Positions 1 through 6,552 of a stretch of DNA of 10,006 bases are shown here, piece by piece (position 1 is the stretch's first letter; each line of letters starts with the position of its first letter). The stretch is from NCBI GenBank assembly GCA_027079365.1, contig JALWVW010000377.1, positions 1 to 10,006 on the forward strand. Reading direction: 5' to 3'. Below the pieces are notes generated by a model. That model saw nothing but the letters and a program-made list of their open reading frames with translations. It was not told where the DNA came from and ran no database searches. This stretch comes from Campylobacteraceae bacterium (GTDB lineage Bacteria > Campylobacterota > Campylobacteria > Campylobacterales > Sulfurovaceae). A program made the translations under genes and the position numbers.

Positions 1-114
1 ATAAAAAGTCCCGTTAGACGGAAAGCCACAGACTATTTTGCATCCTCTCTCGCCAGAGTGTGTGACCACAGAAAACTTCCAACGATACACAACACCGCTT
101 CGGAGAAATTTAGC
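1..114. other. Upstream flank, no supported gene
   Basis: No gene can be supported here. A TAA at 2-4 in frame 2 and a TAG at 15-17 in frame 3 could each be the end of a gene lying to the left of the window. Frame 1 is open from the first base into the following gene, but its translation has no resemblance to an ATPase or to other recognisable protein sequence, so I treat it as chance. A small 4-bp hairpin (CCGT-TAG-ACGG, 11-21) is too short to call a terminator. Confidence 0.4.
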
Positions 115-120
115 TATAAT
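115..120 (+). promoter_or_regulatory. Putative -10 box for the DUF234/methyltransferase pair
   Basis: TATAAT at 115-120, in the context AGCTATAATGC, matches the sigma-70 -10 consensus exactly. No good -35 is visible at the usual distance, which is common in Campylobacterota. Transcription would start near 126, leaving about 40 nt before the chosen ATG at 166. The same CTATAAT core occurs upstream of the EamA gene and between thiP and thiQ. Confidence 0.5.
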
Positions 121-165
121 GCTATTACCCCTCTAAGTAAATACATCCAAAACAAGGCACCTCTC

Positions 166-1092
166 ATGGCAAAACACCCAACCCTACTACAGCATTTTCG
201 TTCTTTCGCGCATCAAAACAAGATAGAGGATTTTGATACAGCTTTAGCATATTTTTCTGTGTTTGGTGGTACGGGGTGGGATGTAGATATTTCCAAGCAT
301 CTGGATGTACTGATAGAGGAGAAGATACTGGGAAACTATGCGCCATTACATGACAGTATCACGCGCTATACGCATGGCAATGCCCTATACCATCTGCTGC
401 TATCTATACTCGCACGGGGTGAAGAGTATGAGAATGATCTGTTTCAAAAAGCAAGGGTAGGTAGAGACAAAGGCAAAAAAGCCATAGACTACTTGACCAT
501 GAAAAGTCTTTTGAAATTTGACCTCTCTGTAGAAAATCCTCTGCAAGAACGCGATGAAAAATCTGACAGAATTTTATTTGACTTGCCCTTTATGCGCTTT
601 TGGTTTGCGATGGTTTCGCCCAATTATAAGAGCATATCCAGTGGTGACTTTTCTGAATTTAGGCAAAAGTGGCAGCAGCACAAAGGCAACTTCCCTATCA
701 TGCTCTCCAATCTTTTGGTTCGAGAACTCGCTACACAACACTTTGCCCAGAAGTTTGCAGATGACCCCATCGTCTCCACAGGTTCCTACTATGACAAACA
801 TACGCACATAGAACTACTAGCCAAAAGAAAGTCTGGAAAGCTGTTGGCAGGAGCGTGCAAATATTCTGAGGCACCTGCCAAACCTAATATGCTCGAGACA
901 CTGAAGCGGAAATGTCTAAAAGCGGAACTTGATGTCTCTGACTATGTACTTTTTTCTAAAAATGGATTTATTGGTGAAGTAGAAGAGACCAAAGAGGATC
1001 ATGTGGTGTTATGGTCCGCTACCGATCTCTCTTCGCTCTTGGAGAATGTCTCCAAAGGCGATTTACTGACCTATAAAAACAAGAAGTACTAG
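166..1092 (+). CDS. Stand-alone DUF234-type protein (nuclease-fold relative, no ATPase domain)
   Basis: The 308-residue protein resembles the C-terminal half of archaeal/bacterial DUF234 ATPases (COG1672-like), whose last part is related to PD-(D/E)XK nucleases. The first about 150 residues look helical and winged-helix-like (FGGTGW at 33-38, FMRFWFAMVSP at 142-152). The nuclease-like part lies around 180-270, with HIELLAK (214-220) followed by LLAGACKYS (226-234). In the usual family pattern (EID...GECKW) the second motif carries Glu-x-Lys; here the Glu position is Ala230 and Lys232 remains, so catalysis is doubtful. There is no Walker A or B, so the N-terminal ATPase of the long family members is absent. 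I chose ATG 166: it lies downstream of the -10 box and has a weak AAGG at 154-157. An in-frame GTG at 58 would precede the promoter. The cellular role is unknown; the methyltransferase gene follows 3 nt after the stop. Confidence 0.75.
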   Translation: MAKHPTLLQHFRSFAHQNKIEDFDTALAYFSVFGGTGWDVDISKHLDVLIEEKILGNYAPLHDSITRYTHGNALYHLLLSILARGEEYENDLFQKARVGRDKGKKAIDYLTMKSLLKFDLSVENPLQERDEKSDRILFDLPFMRFWFAMVSPNYKSISSGDFSEFRQKWQQHKGNFPIMLSNLLVRELATQHFAQKFADDPIVSTGSYYDKHTHIELLAKRKSGKLLAGACKYSEAPAKPNMLETLKRKCLKAELDVSDYVLFSKNGFIGEVEETKEDHVVLWSATDLSSLLENVSKGDLLTYKNKKY

Positions 1093-1095
1093 CCT

Positions 1096-1677
1096 GTGGC
1101 ACGCATCGATCAAAAAGCATTCTATCAAAACAATTATGAGACCTATGGTGTCTCAGCTGAGGGTGTGGCATGGCATTCGACACAGACTCAGAAGCGTCGT
1201 TTTTCTGCTATCACCTCTTGTTTGGGTGACATCAAAAGTGATACACTGGTAGATGCAGGCTGTGGATTTGGAGACTTTTATCTCTACCTAAAAGAAAAGA
1301 ATCGCTTGCCAAAAGCCTATATAGGGCTAGACCTCTGTACGCCTATGGTCAATGAAGCGAAGATTCGTACAGGTTGCAAAATACTGAAGTGTGACATCTT
1401 GAAGCAGACTATCCCTACGGCTGACTGGTATGTGGCCAGTGGCTCCATGAATCTTTTGACGCATATAGAGACACGCATTTTTATACAACGGTGTTTTGAA
1501 AAGAGTCGTAGGGGTTTTGTCTTCAACCTGTTGTGTGGCAAAGAGAATGCAGGAGAGTTTAGCTATTGGGCACCTCATGATATCTTGAAGATCTGCAAAG
1601 CGATGGGTGCCAAAGTACAGATAAAAGAAGATTACTTGGAGGGTGATTTCACGGTAGCGATCTCCCAAAAGAGTTAA
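1096..1677 (+). CDS. Class I SAM-dependent methyltransferase
   Basis: A 193-residue small Rossmann-fold methyltransferase. Motif I is VDAGCGFGD (52-60), the glycine-rich SAM loop. The acidic residue ending strand 2 is D79 in YIGLDL, and D100 (KCDIL) fits the adenine-contacting position. VASGSMNLL (113-121) occupies the motif IV region, and the C-terminal strand is VQIKEDYLEGDFTVAI. The substrate cannot be read from the sequence, since no RNA-, protein- or quinone-specific insertion is recognisable. There is no signal peptide or membrane segment, so it should be cytosolic. It starts with GTG only 3 nt after the DUF234 stop, with a poor Shine-Dalgarno (AAGAAG, 1081-1086), which suggests co-transcription and translational coupling. 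The fold is certain and the substrate unknown. Confidence 0.88.
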   Translation: MARIDQKAFYQNNYETYGVSAEGVAWHSTQTQKRRFSAITSCLGDIKSDTLVDAGCGFGDFYLYLKEKNRLPKAYIGLDLCTPMVNEAKIRTGCKILKCDILKQTIPTADWYVASGSMNLLTHIETRIFIQRCFEKSRRGFVFNLLCGKENAGEFSYWAPHDILKICKAMGAKVQIKEDYLEGDFTVAISQKS

Positions 1678-1729
1678 GTCCACACCATACACAGAATTGA
1701 ACCTTCTCAAGAGCATAACAAAAACCCGC

Positions 1730-1735
1730 TATAAT
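1730..1735 (+). promoter_or_regulatory. Putative -10 box immediately upstream of the EamA gene
   Basis: TATAAT at 1730-1735 (context CGCTATAATCCC) lies only 8 nt before the ATG at 1744. Transcription would be expected to start at about 1741-1744, giving a leaderless or nearly leaderless mRNA. No Shine-Dalgarno sequence separates the box from the ATG, which agrees with this. TTGAAC at 1697-1702 is 27 nt upstream, too far to be the paired -35. Confidence 0.5.
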
Positions 1736-1743
1736 CCCACATC

Positions 1744-2622
1744 ATGAAAACCATCCAAAACGCTACTCCTGTCGACTACTTCTGGCTGATGCTCCTCTCT
1801 GCGATCTGGGGAAGTGCTTTTGTAGGAATTGGGTATGCATTGACTGCGTTTCATCCTCTGATCGTGGCATTTGCCCGTATCCTGATCTCTGCCGTGCTTA
1901 TAGGCCTGATCATCTGGGCGCAGAAGCTGCCTATGCCCAGAGGTGCACAGAGCTGGATACTGCTCATCTTACTGGGTCTGATCAACAATGCCCTGCCTTT
2001 CTATCTCATCTCCTGGGGACAGCAGTATGTCTCTGCTGGTACAGCAGCGGTGCTGCTGGCGATTGGACCTTTTGTGGCACTCATCATGGCGCATTGGCTT
2101 ACCCATGATGAGAAGATCTCACCCTTCAAACTCATCGGTGTGGCCTTGGGTTTTGCAGGCGTATTTGTCCTCTTTGGGGAAGACCTTTTCAAGGGTGAGA
2201 TCCATGGTCTCTATGGCAAACTGGCGATCCTCATCGCCACTGTCGGCTATGTCTCCTCTGGACTCATGATCCGCAAGCTCAGCCATCTCAATACGCTTGT
2301 CTGCGCCGGTTCGATGTTTATGACTGCCTCGGTCTGGATGTTCCCTTTTGTCTGGCTGGTTCCCTTTGGCATAGAAGACCTACACTGGGCGCCCGTCTTG
2401 ACACTCCTCTATTTAGCGCTTGTCCCCACTGCCCTCGCCTCCGTCATACGCATCAGACTCGTACAGAGAACAGGCGTACAGTTCATGTCTCAGGTCTCTT
2501 ATCTCATTCCGATATTTGCCATCTTTTGGGCATGGGTATTTTTCGGCACTGTACCTGCACTCACTGTCTGGATCGCCTTGACATTGATATTGGGCGGGCT
2601 CTTTATCAGGAAACTAAAATAG
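1744..2622 (+). CDS. EamA/DMT-superfamily transporter
   Basis: A 292-residue integral inner-membrane protein with about ten hydrophobic segments in two EamA repeats (roughly 12-145 and 155-290). This is the normal length and arrangement for drug/metabolite transporters of the RhaT/YdcZ type. Typical family sequence includes LLSAIWGSAFVGIGYAL near the N-terminus, ARILISA (44-50), QQYVSAGTAAVLLAIGPF (93-110), and at the end of the second repeat SYLIPIFAIFWAWVFFG. Family members mostly export amino acids, nucleosides or other small metabolites, and the sequence does not identify the substrate. It stands between two operons. The TPP riboswitch follows it, so it is probably not controlled by thiamine. 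No terminator is obvious between its stop and the riboswitch promoter. The ATG is the first in-frame start and has no recognisable ribosome binding site. Confidence 0.9.
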   Translation: MKTIQNATPVDYFWLMLLSAIWGSAFVGIGYALTAFHPLIVAFARILISAVLIGLIIWAQKLPMPRGAQSWILLILLGLINNALPFYLISWGQQYVSAGTAAVLLAIGPFVALIMAHWLTHDEKISPFKLIGVALGFAGVFVLFGEDLFKGEIHGLYGKLAILIATVGYVSSGLMIRKLSHLNTLVCAGSMFMTASVWMFPFVWLVPFGIEDLHWAPVLTLLYLALVPTALASVIRIRLVQRTGVQFMSQVSYLIPIFAIFWAWVFFGTVPALTVWIALTLILGGLFIRKLK

Positions 2623-2662
2623 TAAGAGAATATCCCTTAAGAACATTTTTATCCTAATGTGT

Positions 2663-2668
2663 TATATT
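2663..2668 (+). promoter_or_regulatory. Putative -10 box of the thiamine operon
   Basis: TATATT at 2663-2668 would place the start of transcription near 2675, a few bases before the 5' strand of riboswitch stem P1 at about 2680. That position is what an aptamer-first leader needs. The -35 region (about 2640-2645) is poor. Confidence 0.45.
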
Positions 2669-2679
2669 GTTATCTCAAC

Positions 2680-2830
2680 TCTCTCGGGGTGCTAAAGGGT
2701 ATCTTGAATAACAGGTCATCCCACGACCTATTATTCAAGGTGCTCTATACTAGCTGAGAAGGTATCAGAGTATGATTCTGCCTACCTACCCGCTAAACTT
2801 GAACCAGACAACACTGGCGTAAGGAAGAGG
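2680..2830 (+). ncRNA. TPP riboswitch (THI element) aptamer
   Basis: All core elements of the thiamine pyrophosphate aptamer are present in order: CGGGGTGCT (2685-2693), CTGAGA (2754-2759), ACCC (2788-2791), TTGAACCAG (2799-2807), and CTGGCGTAAGGAA (2814-2826). P1 can form between 2680-2684 and 2826-2830. P2 is GGGT 2687-2690 with ACCC 2788-2791. P3 begins with GCT 2691-2693 and AGC 2752-2754. P5 is CCAG 2804-2807 with CTGG 2814-2817. P3 is extended by a long arm: CTTGAATAA 2703-2711 pairs with 2731-2739, and AGGTC 2713-2717 with GACCT 2725-2729. A second hairpin (2760-2787) sits between CTGAGA and ACCC. It precedes thiB, so TPP binding should repress thiamine uptake. Confidence 0.95.
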
Positions 2831-2900
2831 TACTGCGTTTATCCACAGATAGACACCCACAATTCCCTCTCCTTGCGCTCACGACACGATAAGGATACAC
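2821..2900 (+). promoter_or_regulatory. Riboswitch expression platform and thiB ribosome binding site
   Basis: The segment CCTCTCCTT (2866-2874) has two competing partners. With one bulge it pairs over nine bases with AAGGAAGAGG (2821-2830), which contains the 3' strand of P1. Alternatively TCCTTG (2870-2875) pairs with TAAGGA (2890-2895), the thiB Shine-Dalgarno, whose AAGGA ends 5 nt before the ATG. TPP would hold the P1 strand, free 2866-2874 and mask the Shine-Dalgarno. No U-run follows a hairpin here, so translational control is more likely than transcription termination. The pairing is seen in the sequence; the switching mechanism is inferred. Confidence 0.6.
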
Positions 2901-3902
2901 ATGAAAAAAATATTCATTCTCGCAGCTACTGCACTTTTGGCTTCCATGACACTACATGCAGCAGACAAACCCACCCTCACCATCTACACCTATGACTCTT
3001 TTGCCGCCTCCTGGGGGCCAGCTCCCAAGATCAAAGAAGCCTTTGAAAAAGAGAACAACTGTACCCTCGAATTCGTCCCCTCCTCCAGTGCTATCGGCTC
3101 ACTGCGCAAAATCCAGATGGAAGGCGCCAAGACCAAAGCAGATATCCTCCTCGGACTGGATACTTCTATCGCACAAACAGCCAAAGAGACTGGACTGTTT
3201 GCCAAGCATGGTATCGATACGAGCAGAGCCATGCTACCTACTGAGTGGGGTGACGACAGCTTCGTGCCCTTTGATTACAGCTATTTTGCCTTTGTCTATG
3301 ATAGGAACCATACCCAGAAAGCGCCAGACTCATTTGAAGCACTGGTGGCAATGCCAAAAGATTTTAAGATCGTTATCCAGGATCCCCGCTCTTCTACGCC
3401 TGGTCTGGGACTGCTGCTCTGGATCAAGTCAATTTACGGTGACAAAGCAGCCGACTACTGGAAGAGCCTCTCTCCTCATATCCTCACTATCACCAAAGGC
3501 TGGTCAGAGGCCTACGGACTCTTCCTCAAGGGTGAAGCGGACATGGTGCTAAGCTATACCACCTCCCCTGCCTATCACATCATCGCAGAGAAGAAGACCA
3601 ACTACCTCGCTGCCAAATTCAAAGAGGGGCACTATGGACAGATCGAAGTAGCAGCCATGCTCAAAAGTAGCCAGCACAAAGCACTCGCGCAGAAATTTTT
3701 ACAATTTATGCTCTCTGATACCTTTCAAGATATCATCCCTACCACCAACTGGACCTATCCAGTAGTCAAAACCAAAAAAGGACTGCCAGAAGGTTTTCTC
3801 GGGCTGAAGGTTCCCTCCAAAATGCTCCTCATGGATGGAAAAAAGGTGGAAAAAGAGAGAAAATCCATGATCAGCGAGTGGCTCAAAGCTATCGCCAAAT
3901 AG
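2901..3902 (+). CDS. thiB: Thiamine/TPP ABC transporter, periplasmic binding protein ThiB
   Basis: The 333-residue protein closely follows ThiB, which binds thiamine and its phosphates in the periplasm and delivers them to ThiPQ. An N-terminal signal peptide (MKK, hydrophobic to about residue 18) would be cleaved near residue 20-21. The mature protein opens with the characteristic LTIYTYDSFAASWGPAPK (26-43). IQMEGAKTKADILLGLD (71-87), TGLFAKHGI (97-105), QDPRSSTPGLGLLLW (160-174) and YPVVK (286-290) are further ThiB hallmarks, and TYDSF and W201/Y205 fall where the family has ligand-pocket aromatics and acids. Length equals that of enterobacterial ThiB. The start ATG has a strong AAGGA Shine-Dalgarno that is likely the target of the TPP riboswitch. 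thiP begins 2 nt after the stop. No lipobox is present, so it is a soluble periplasmic form. Confidence 0.96.
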   Translation: MKKIFILAATALLASMTLHAADKPTLTIYTYDSFAASWGPAPKIKEAFEKENNCTLEFVPSSSAIGSLRKIQMEGAKTKADILLGLDTSIAQTAKETGLFAKHGIDTSRAMLPTEWGDDSFVPFDYSYFAFVYDRNHTQKAPDSFEALVAMPKDFKIVIQDPRSSTPGLGLLLWIKSIYGDKAADYWKSLSPHILTITKGWSEAYGLFLKGEADMVLSYTTSPAYHIIAEKKTNYLAAKFKEGHYGQIEVAAMLKSSQHKALAQKFLQFMLSDTFQDIIPTTNWTYPVVKTKKGLPEGFLGLKVPSKMLLMDGKKVEKERKSMISEWLKAIAK

Positions 3903-3904
3903 TC

Positions 3905-5524
3905 ATGAAATCTCAGCTGTGGAGATGGAGAGCTTCTGTGATTCCCGGATTGGGAATAGCCACGGCTTTGCTTCTCTTTGCATTGCTACTCTTTGCTACA
4001 CTCTACCGCTTCTCCTCTGGAGATACACTCTCCAGTATCGATGACCGTATCCTGGGACTGCTGCGCTTCACGCTGTATCAGGCTACACTCTCTACACTGC
4101 TTTCCCTCTTTTTCGGCATGATACTTGCTTGGAGTCTGGCACATCAGCGTCATTTTAGAGGGCGGTCACTGCTTGTGGCGCTGTTCTCCTCTTCGCTAGT
4201 GCTGCCCACCTTGATCGTAGTATTTGGTCTTGTCACGATCCTGGGCAATAACGGCTGGCTCAATCATCTCTCTCTCACGCTTACTGGGCACTCATTTGGA
4301 AGCTGGCTTTATGGATTGAGCGGTATCCTGATCGCCCATGTTTACCTCAACGCCTCTTTTGCTTCAAGGTCGCTTCTGCACAGTTTTGAGTCTATTCCCG
4401 TAGAAAAATACCGGCTTGCCAAAAGCCTTGGGTTCTCCGCATGGCAGAGGTTCTGGCTCGTAGAATGGGTGGCCGTACGATCAACTGTGACGAGTAGTGC
4501 TGCGACGATCTTTCTGCTCTGTTTTACTTCCTTTGCCATCGTGCTGATTCTGGGTGGGTCTCCTTCATACAATACACTTGAAGTCGCTATCTATGAGGCA
4601 GTCAAGATAGACTTTGATATCGCTTTTGCTCTCAAGCTTGCGCTCATCCAGCTATCGATCTCCACCCTGCTGGTACTACTCTCCTCCACTCTTCGCACAG
4701 GGCTTGGCAATCTCAAGCAGGAGAGCACCTCTGTCACATGGAAAGAACCCAGATACACCACCTTACTGCAGTATGGCATCATTTCTCTGCTGGCAGCAGC
4801 GTTTGTCCTGCCCCTGCTTGCTGTGATCGCTGATGGTATCGGTGCAGACTATAGTAGCATCCTCACACAACCACTCTTTATCCGCTCGCTGATCACTAGC
4901 CTTATCATCGCGACTGTCTCTGCTATATTGACGGTACTCTTTGCACTGATGCTGAGTGATGCCAGACGCACTTTTCAGCTACCAGAGAGGATGTCACGAA
5001 CCAAAGGTAGTAAACTCTTGGGGCTACTTGTGGCATTCAGTGGCAACCTCTATCTCGCCGTTCCTTCACTGATCATGGGGGTTGGATTCTTTCTGCTCTC
5101 GCAGCAGTTTGAAGCACCATTGTTACTTTGGGCTATAGGTGCCGTACTAAGTGCCAATGTGCTCATGAGTCTACCCTTTGCACTCTCTGTGATCGCACCT
5201 GCTATGCAAAAAACAGCCAGACGCTACGACAGACTCTCCCTCTCCCTGGGACTTACGCCTCTGGCACGCTGGCGCTATGTGGAACTCCCCTATCTGAGCG
5301 CCTCCATCGGTTATATCTTTGCGCTCTCTTTTGCACTCTCTCTGGGAGACTTGGGGGTAATTGCCCTCTTTGGCAGTGATGAGATCACCACCCTACCCTG
5401 GTATCTCTATCAGCTCATGGGCTCCTACCGCACTACTGACGCGGCAGGTGTTGCGCTGATCCTTATGCTACTAGTACTTGGTATCTTTGGGGGTATACCC
5501 AGATTCTTTAATAAACGCACATAA
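3905..5524 (+). CDS. thiP: Thiamine/TPP ABC transporter, fused double permease ThiP
   Basis: A 539-residue inner-membrane protein, close to the length of E. coli ThiP. It is made of two tandem ABC-permease (BPD_transp_1) domains that together form the full channel. The first covers about 1-265, with its ATPase-contact EAA-type loop around 164-190 (IPVEKYRLAKSLGFSAWQRF). The second covers about 285-535, with its loop around 433-465 (RRYDRLSLSLGLTPLARWRY). About twelve hydrophobic segments are visible, and SLGDLGVIALFG (479-490) is typical of the ThiP/iron-permease group. I start at ATG 3905, 2 nt after the thiB stop. A GTG at 3878 would overlap thiB by 25 nt and add nine residues with no better ribosome binding site. 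The near-abutting stop and start imply translational coupling to thiB, and therefore riboswitch control. Confidence 0.95.
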   Translation: MKSQLWRWRASVIPGLGIATALLLFALLLFATLYRFSSGDTLSSIDDRILGLLRFTLYQATLSTLLSLFFGMILAWSLAHQRHFRGRSLLVALFSSSLVLPTLIVVFGLVTILGNNGWLNHLSLTLTGHSFGSWLYGLSGILIAHVYLNASFASRSLLHSFESIPVEKYRLAKSLGFSAWQRFWLVEWVAVRSTVTSSAATIFLLCFTSFAIVLILGGSPSYNTLEVAIYEAVKIDFDIAFALKLALIQLSISTLLVLLSSTLRTGLGNLKQESTSVTWKEPRYTTLLQYGIISLLAAAFVLPLLAVIADGIGADYSSILTQPLFIRSLITSLIIATVSAILTVLFALMLSDARRTFQLPERMSRTKGSKLLGLLVAFSGNLYLAVPSLIMGVGFFLLSQQFEAPLLLWAIGAVLSANVLMSLPFALSVIAPAMQKTARRYDRLSLSLGLTPLARWRYVELPYLSASIGYIFALSFALSLGDLGVIALFGSDEITTLPWYLYQLMGSYRTTDAAGVALILMLLVLGIFGGIPRFFNKRT

Positions 5525-5526
5525 AG

Positions 5527-5560
5527 TGCTATAATTTCATAGCAATAAAGACACAGGGAG
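5527..5560 (+). promoter_or_regulatory. thiP-thiQ intercistronic site: inverted repeat, possible internal promoter, thiQ RBS
   Basis: The 42-nt gap between thiP and thiQ contains a perfect inverted repeat, TGCTAT (5527-5532) and ATAGCA (5539-5544), with a 6-nt spacer. Its left arm overlaps a consensus TATAAT (5530-5535). TTTAAT at 5507-5512 is a weak -35 at a 17-nt spacing. AGGGAG (5555-5560) is a good Shine-Dalgarno 6 nt before the GTG start of thiQ. This may be an internal promoter, or only a small intercistronic RNA hairpin. Confidence 0.4.
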
Positions 5561-5566
5561 AATCTG

Positions 5567-6241
5567 GTGCTAAAAATCGATGGAATTGTCTACACCTACT
5601 ATACCAAAAGTATTCCCCACCCCTACCATTTCTCACTCGAGGCAGACAAAGGGGAGGTCATAGGTATACTCGGCGAAAGCGGCAGCGGCAAATCGACAAT
5701 GCTTGATCTTATCGCAGGATTTTTGGAGCCAGACTCAGGTAGTATCCTGCTGGATGGAGAGGCGATTCTGCCTCTACCCATTGAAAGACGACCTGTCACC
5801 ATCCTCTTTCAGCAGCACAATCTCTTCGAGCATCTCAGTGTCAAAAAAAACATCTTGCTTGGTATCAGTCCAAATGGAAAGAGTACAGCAGAAACGGACA
5901 CAAGGATCTCACAGATATTACAAGAGATGGGGCTTTCAGAGCACATAGATAAACTCCCTTCTGCACTTTCAGGTGGGCAGCAGCAGCGTGTGGCACTGGC
6001 CAGAGCACTGCTGAGAAAAAAGCCTGTCCTTCTGCTAGATGAGCCTTTTAGCGGACTAGACAGAAAAACCCGACTGGAGATGCTCTCACTCGTGCAAACC
6101 ATCACGCAGAGAGAGAGACTCCACACCATTATGGTCACCCATCAGACAGAAGACTGCGAGCTGATCGCTGACAGAGTCTATAAGATGAAAAATGGTACCC
6201 TACTGCCTTCAAATCCAGATTTTTTGCAGGAGAAAGCCTAA
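5567..6241 (+). CDS. thiQ: Thiamine/TPP ABC transporter, ATP-binding protein ThiQ
   Basis: A 224-residue cytosolic ATPase that powers ThiBP uptake. Motifs in order: Walker A GESGSGKST (36-44); Q-loop FQQHNLFEHL (81-90), with the ThiQ-typical NLF; signature LSGGQQQRVALARAL (134-148); Walker B VLLLDEP (154-160), followed by the D-loop GLD; and switch histidine H192 in MVTHQ. The N-terminus MLKIDGIVYTYY and the stretch LIAGFLEPDSGSILLDGE are as in ThiQ. It has no C-terminal TOBE or regulatory extension, as expected for this short family. It starts with GTG behind AGGGAG. Its stop overlaps the next ATG by one base (TAATG), pointing to coupled translation with the downstream gene. Confidence 0.95.
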   Translation: MLKIDGIVYTYYTKSIPHPYHFSLEADKGEVIGILGESGSGKSTMLDLIAGFLEPDSGSILLDGEAILPLPIERRPVTILFQQHNLFEHLSVKKNILLGISPNGKSTAETDTRISQILQEMGLSEHIDKLPSALSGGQQQRVALARALLRKKPVLLLDEPFSGLDRKTRLEMLSLVQTITQRERLHTIMVTHQTEDCELIADRVYKMKNGTLLPSNPDFLQEKA

Positions 6242-6552
6242 TGTTCGCCCAAACCCCGAAGCCACCTTATTATGCTGTTATTTTCACCTCCCTCAAAGCC
6301 AAGGAAGATCAGGGCTATGGTGCCATGTCTGATCGCATGGTGGCACTCGTACAGCAACAAGAGGGTTTTTTGGGATTCGAGTCTGCCAGAGAGGCACTGG
6401 GGATTACAGTCTCCTACTGGAGAGATGAAGCTTCTATCCTTGCCTGGAAAGCACAGATGAAGCATCAGGAAGCCCAAAAACTAGGCAAAGAACGGTGGTA
6501 CACTGACTACAAAATCCGTATCGCCAAGGTGGAGAGAGACTATGCGAAATAA
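6241..6552 (+). CDS. Antibiotic biosynthesis monooxygenase (ABM) fold protein, YqjZ-like
   Basis: A 103-residue protein with the pattern of the ABM superfamily (PF03992, ferredoxin-like alpha/beta dimers). It has an N-terminal strand YYAVIFTSLKA (10-20), a helix DRMVALVQQQEGFLGFESARE (31-51), the central GITVSYWRDEASILAWK (54-70) and the terminal strand YKIRIAKVERDY (90-101). The run TPKPPYYAVIFTS is typical of the YqjZ-like group, whose substrate is unknown. Some ABM proteins oxidise polyketides or degrade haem; I see no residue that assigns either activity. It overlaps the thiQ stop by one base and the next gene by 11 bases, so it is firmly inside the thiamine operon. A role with thiamine, such as oxidative handling of a damaged vitamin, is speculation. 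It could also be a co-transcribed passenger. Confidence 0.85.
   Translation: MFAQTPKPPYYAVIFTSLKAKEDQGYGAMSDRMVALVQQQEGFLGFESAREALGITVSYWRDEASILAWKAQMKHQEAQKLGKERWYTDYKIRIAKVERDYAK

Noticed and set aside
1..40. Possible minus-strand terminator (bulged hairpin followed by TTTTT on the minus strand)
   Set aside because: It needs a 9-nt bulge between two 4-bp stems, and no minus-strand gene in the window would use it.
58..165. GTG start at 58 extending the DUF234 protein by 36 residues
   Set aside because: The extension lies across the TATAAT at 115-120 and looks unlike coding sequence. ATG 166 starts the recognisable protein.
1327..1716. Minus-strand reading frame of 129 codons opposite the methyltransferase
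   Set aside because: It is the shadow of a gene with SAM-binding motifs and shows no recognisable protein pattern.
3878..3904. GTG start for thiP inside thiB
   Set aside because: It adds nine residues with no family counterpart and no better ribosome binding site. ATG 3905 gives the length expected for ThiP.
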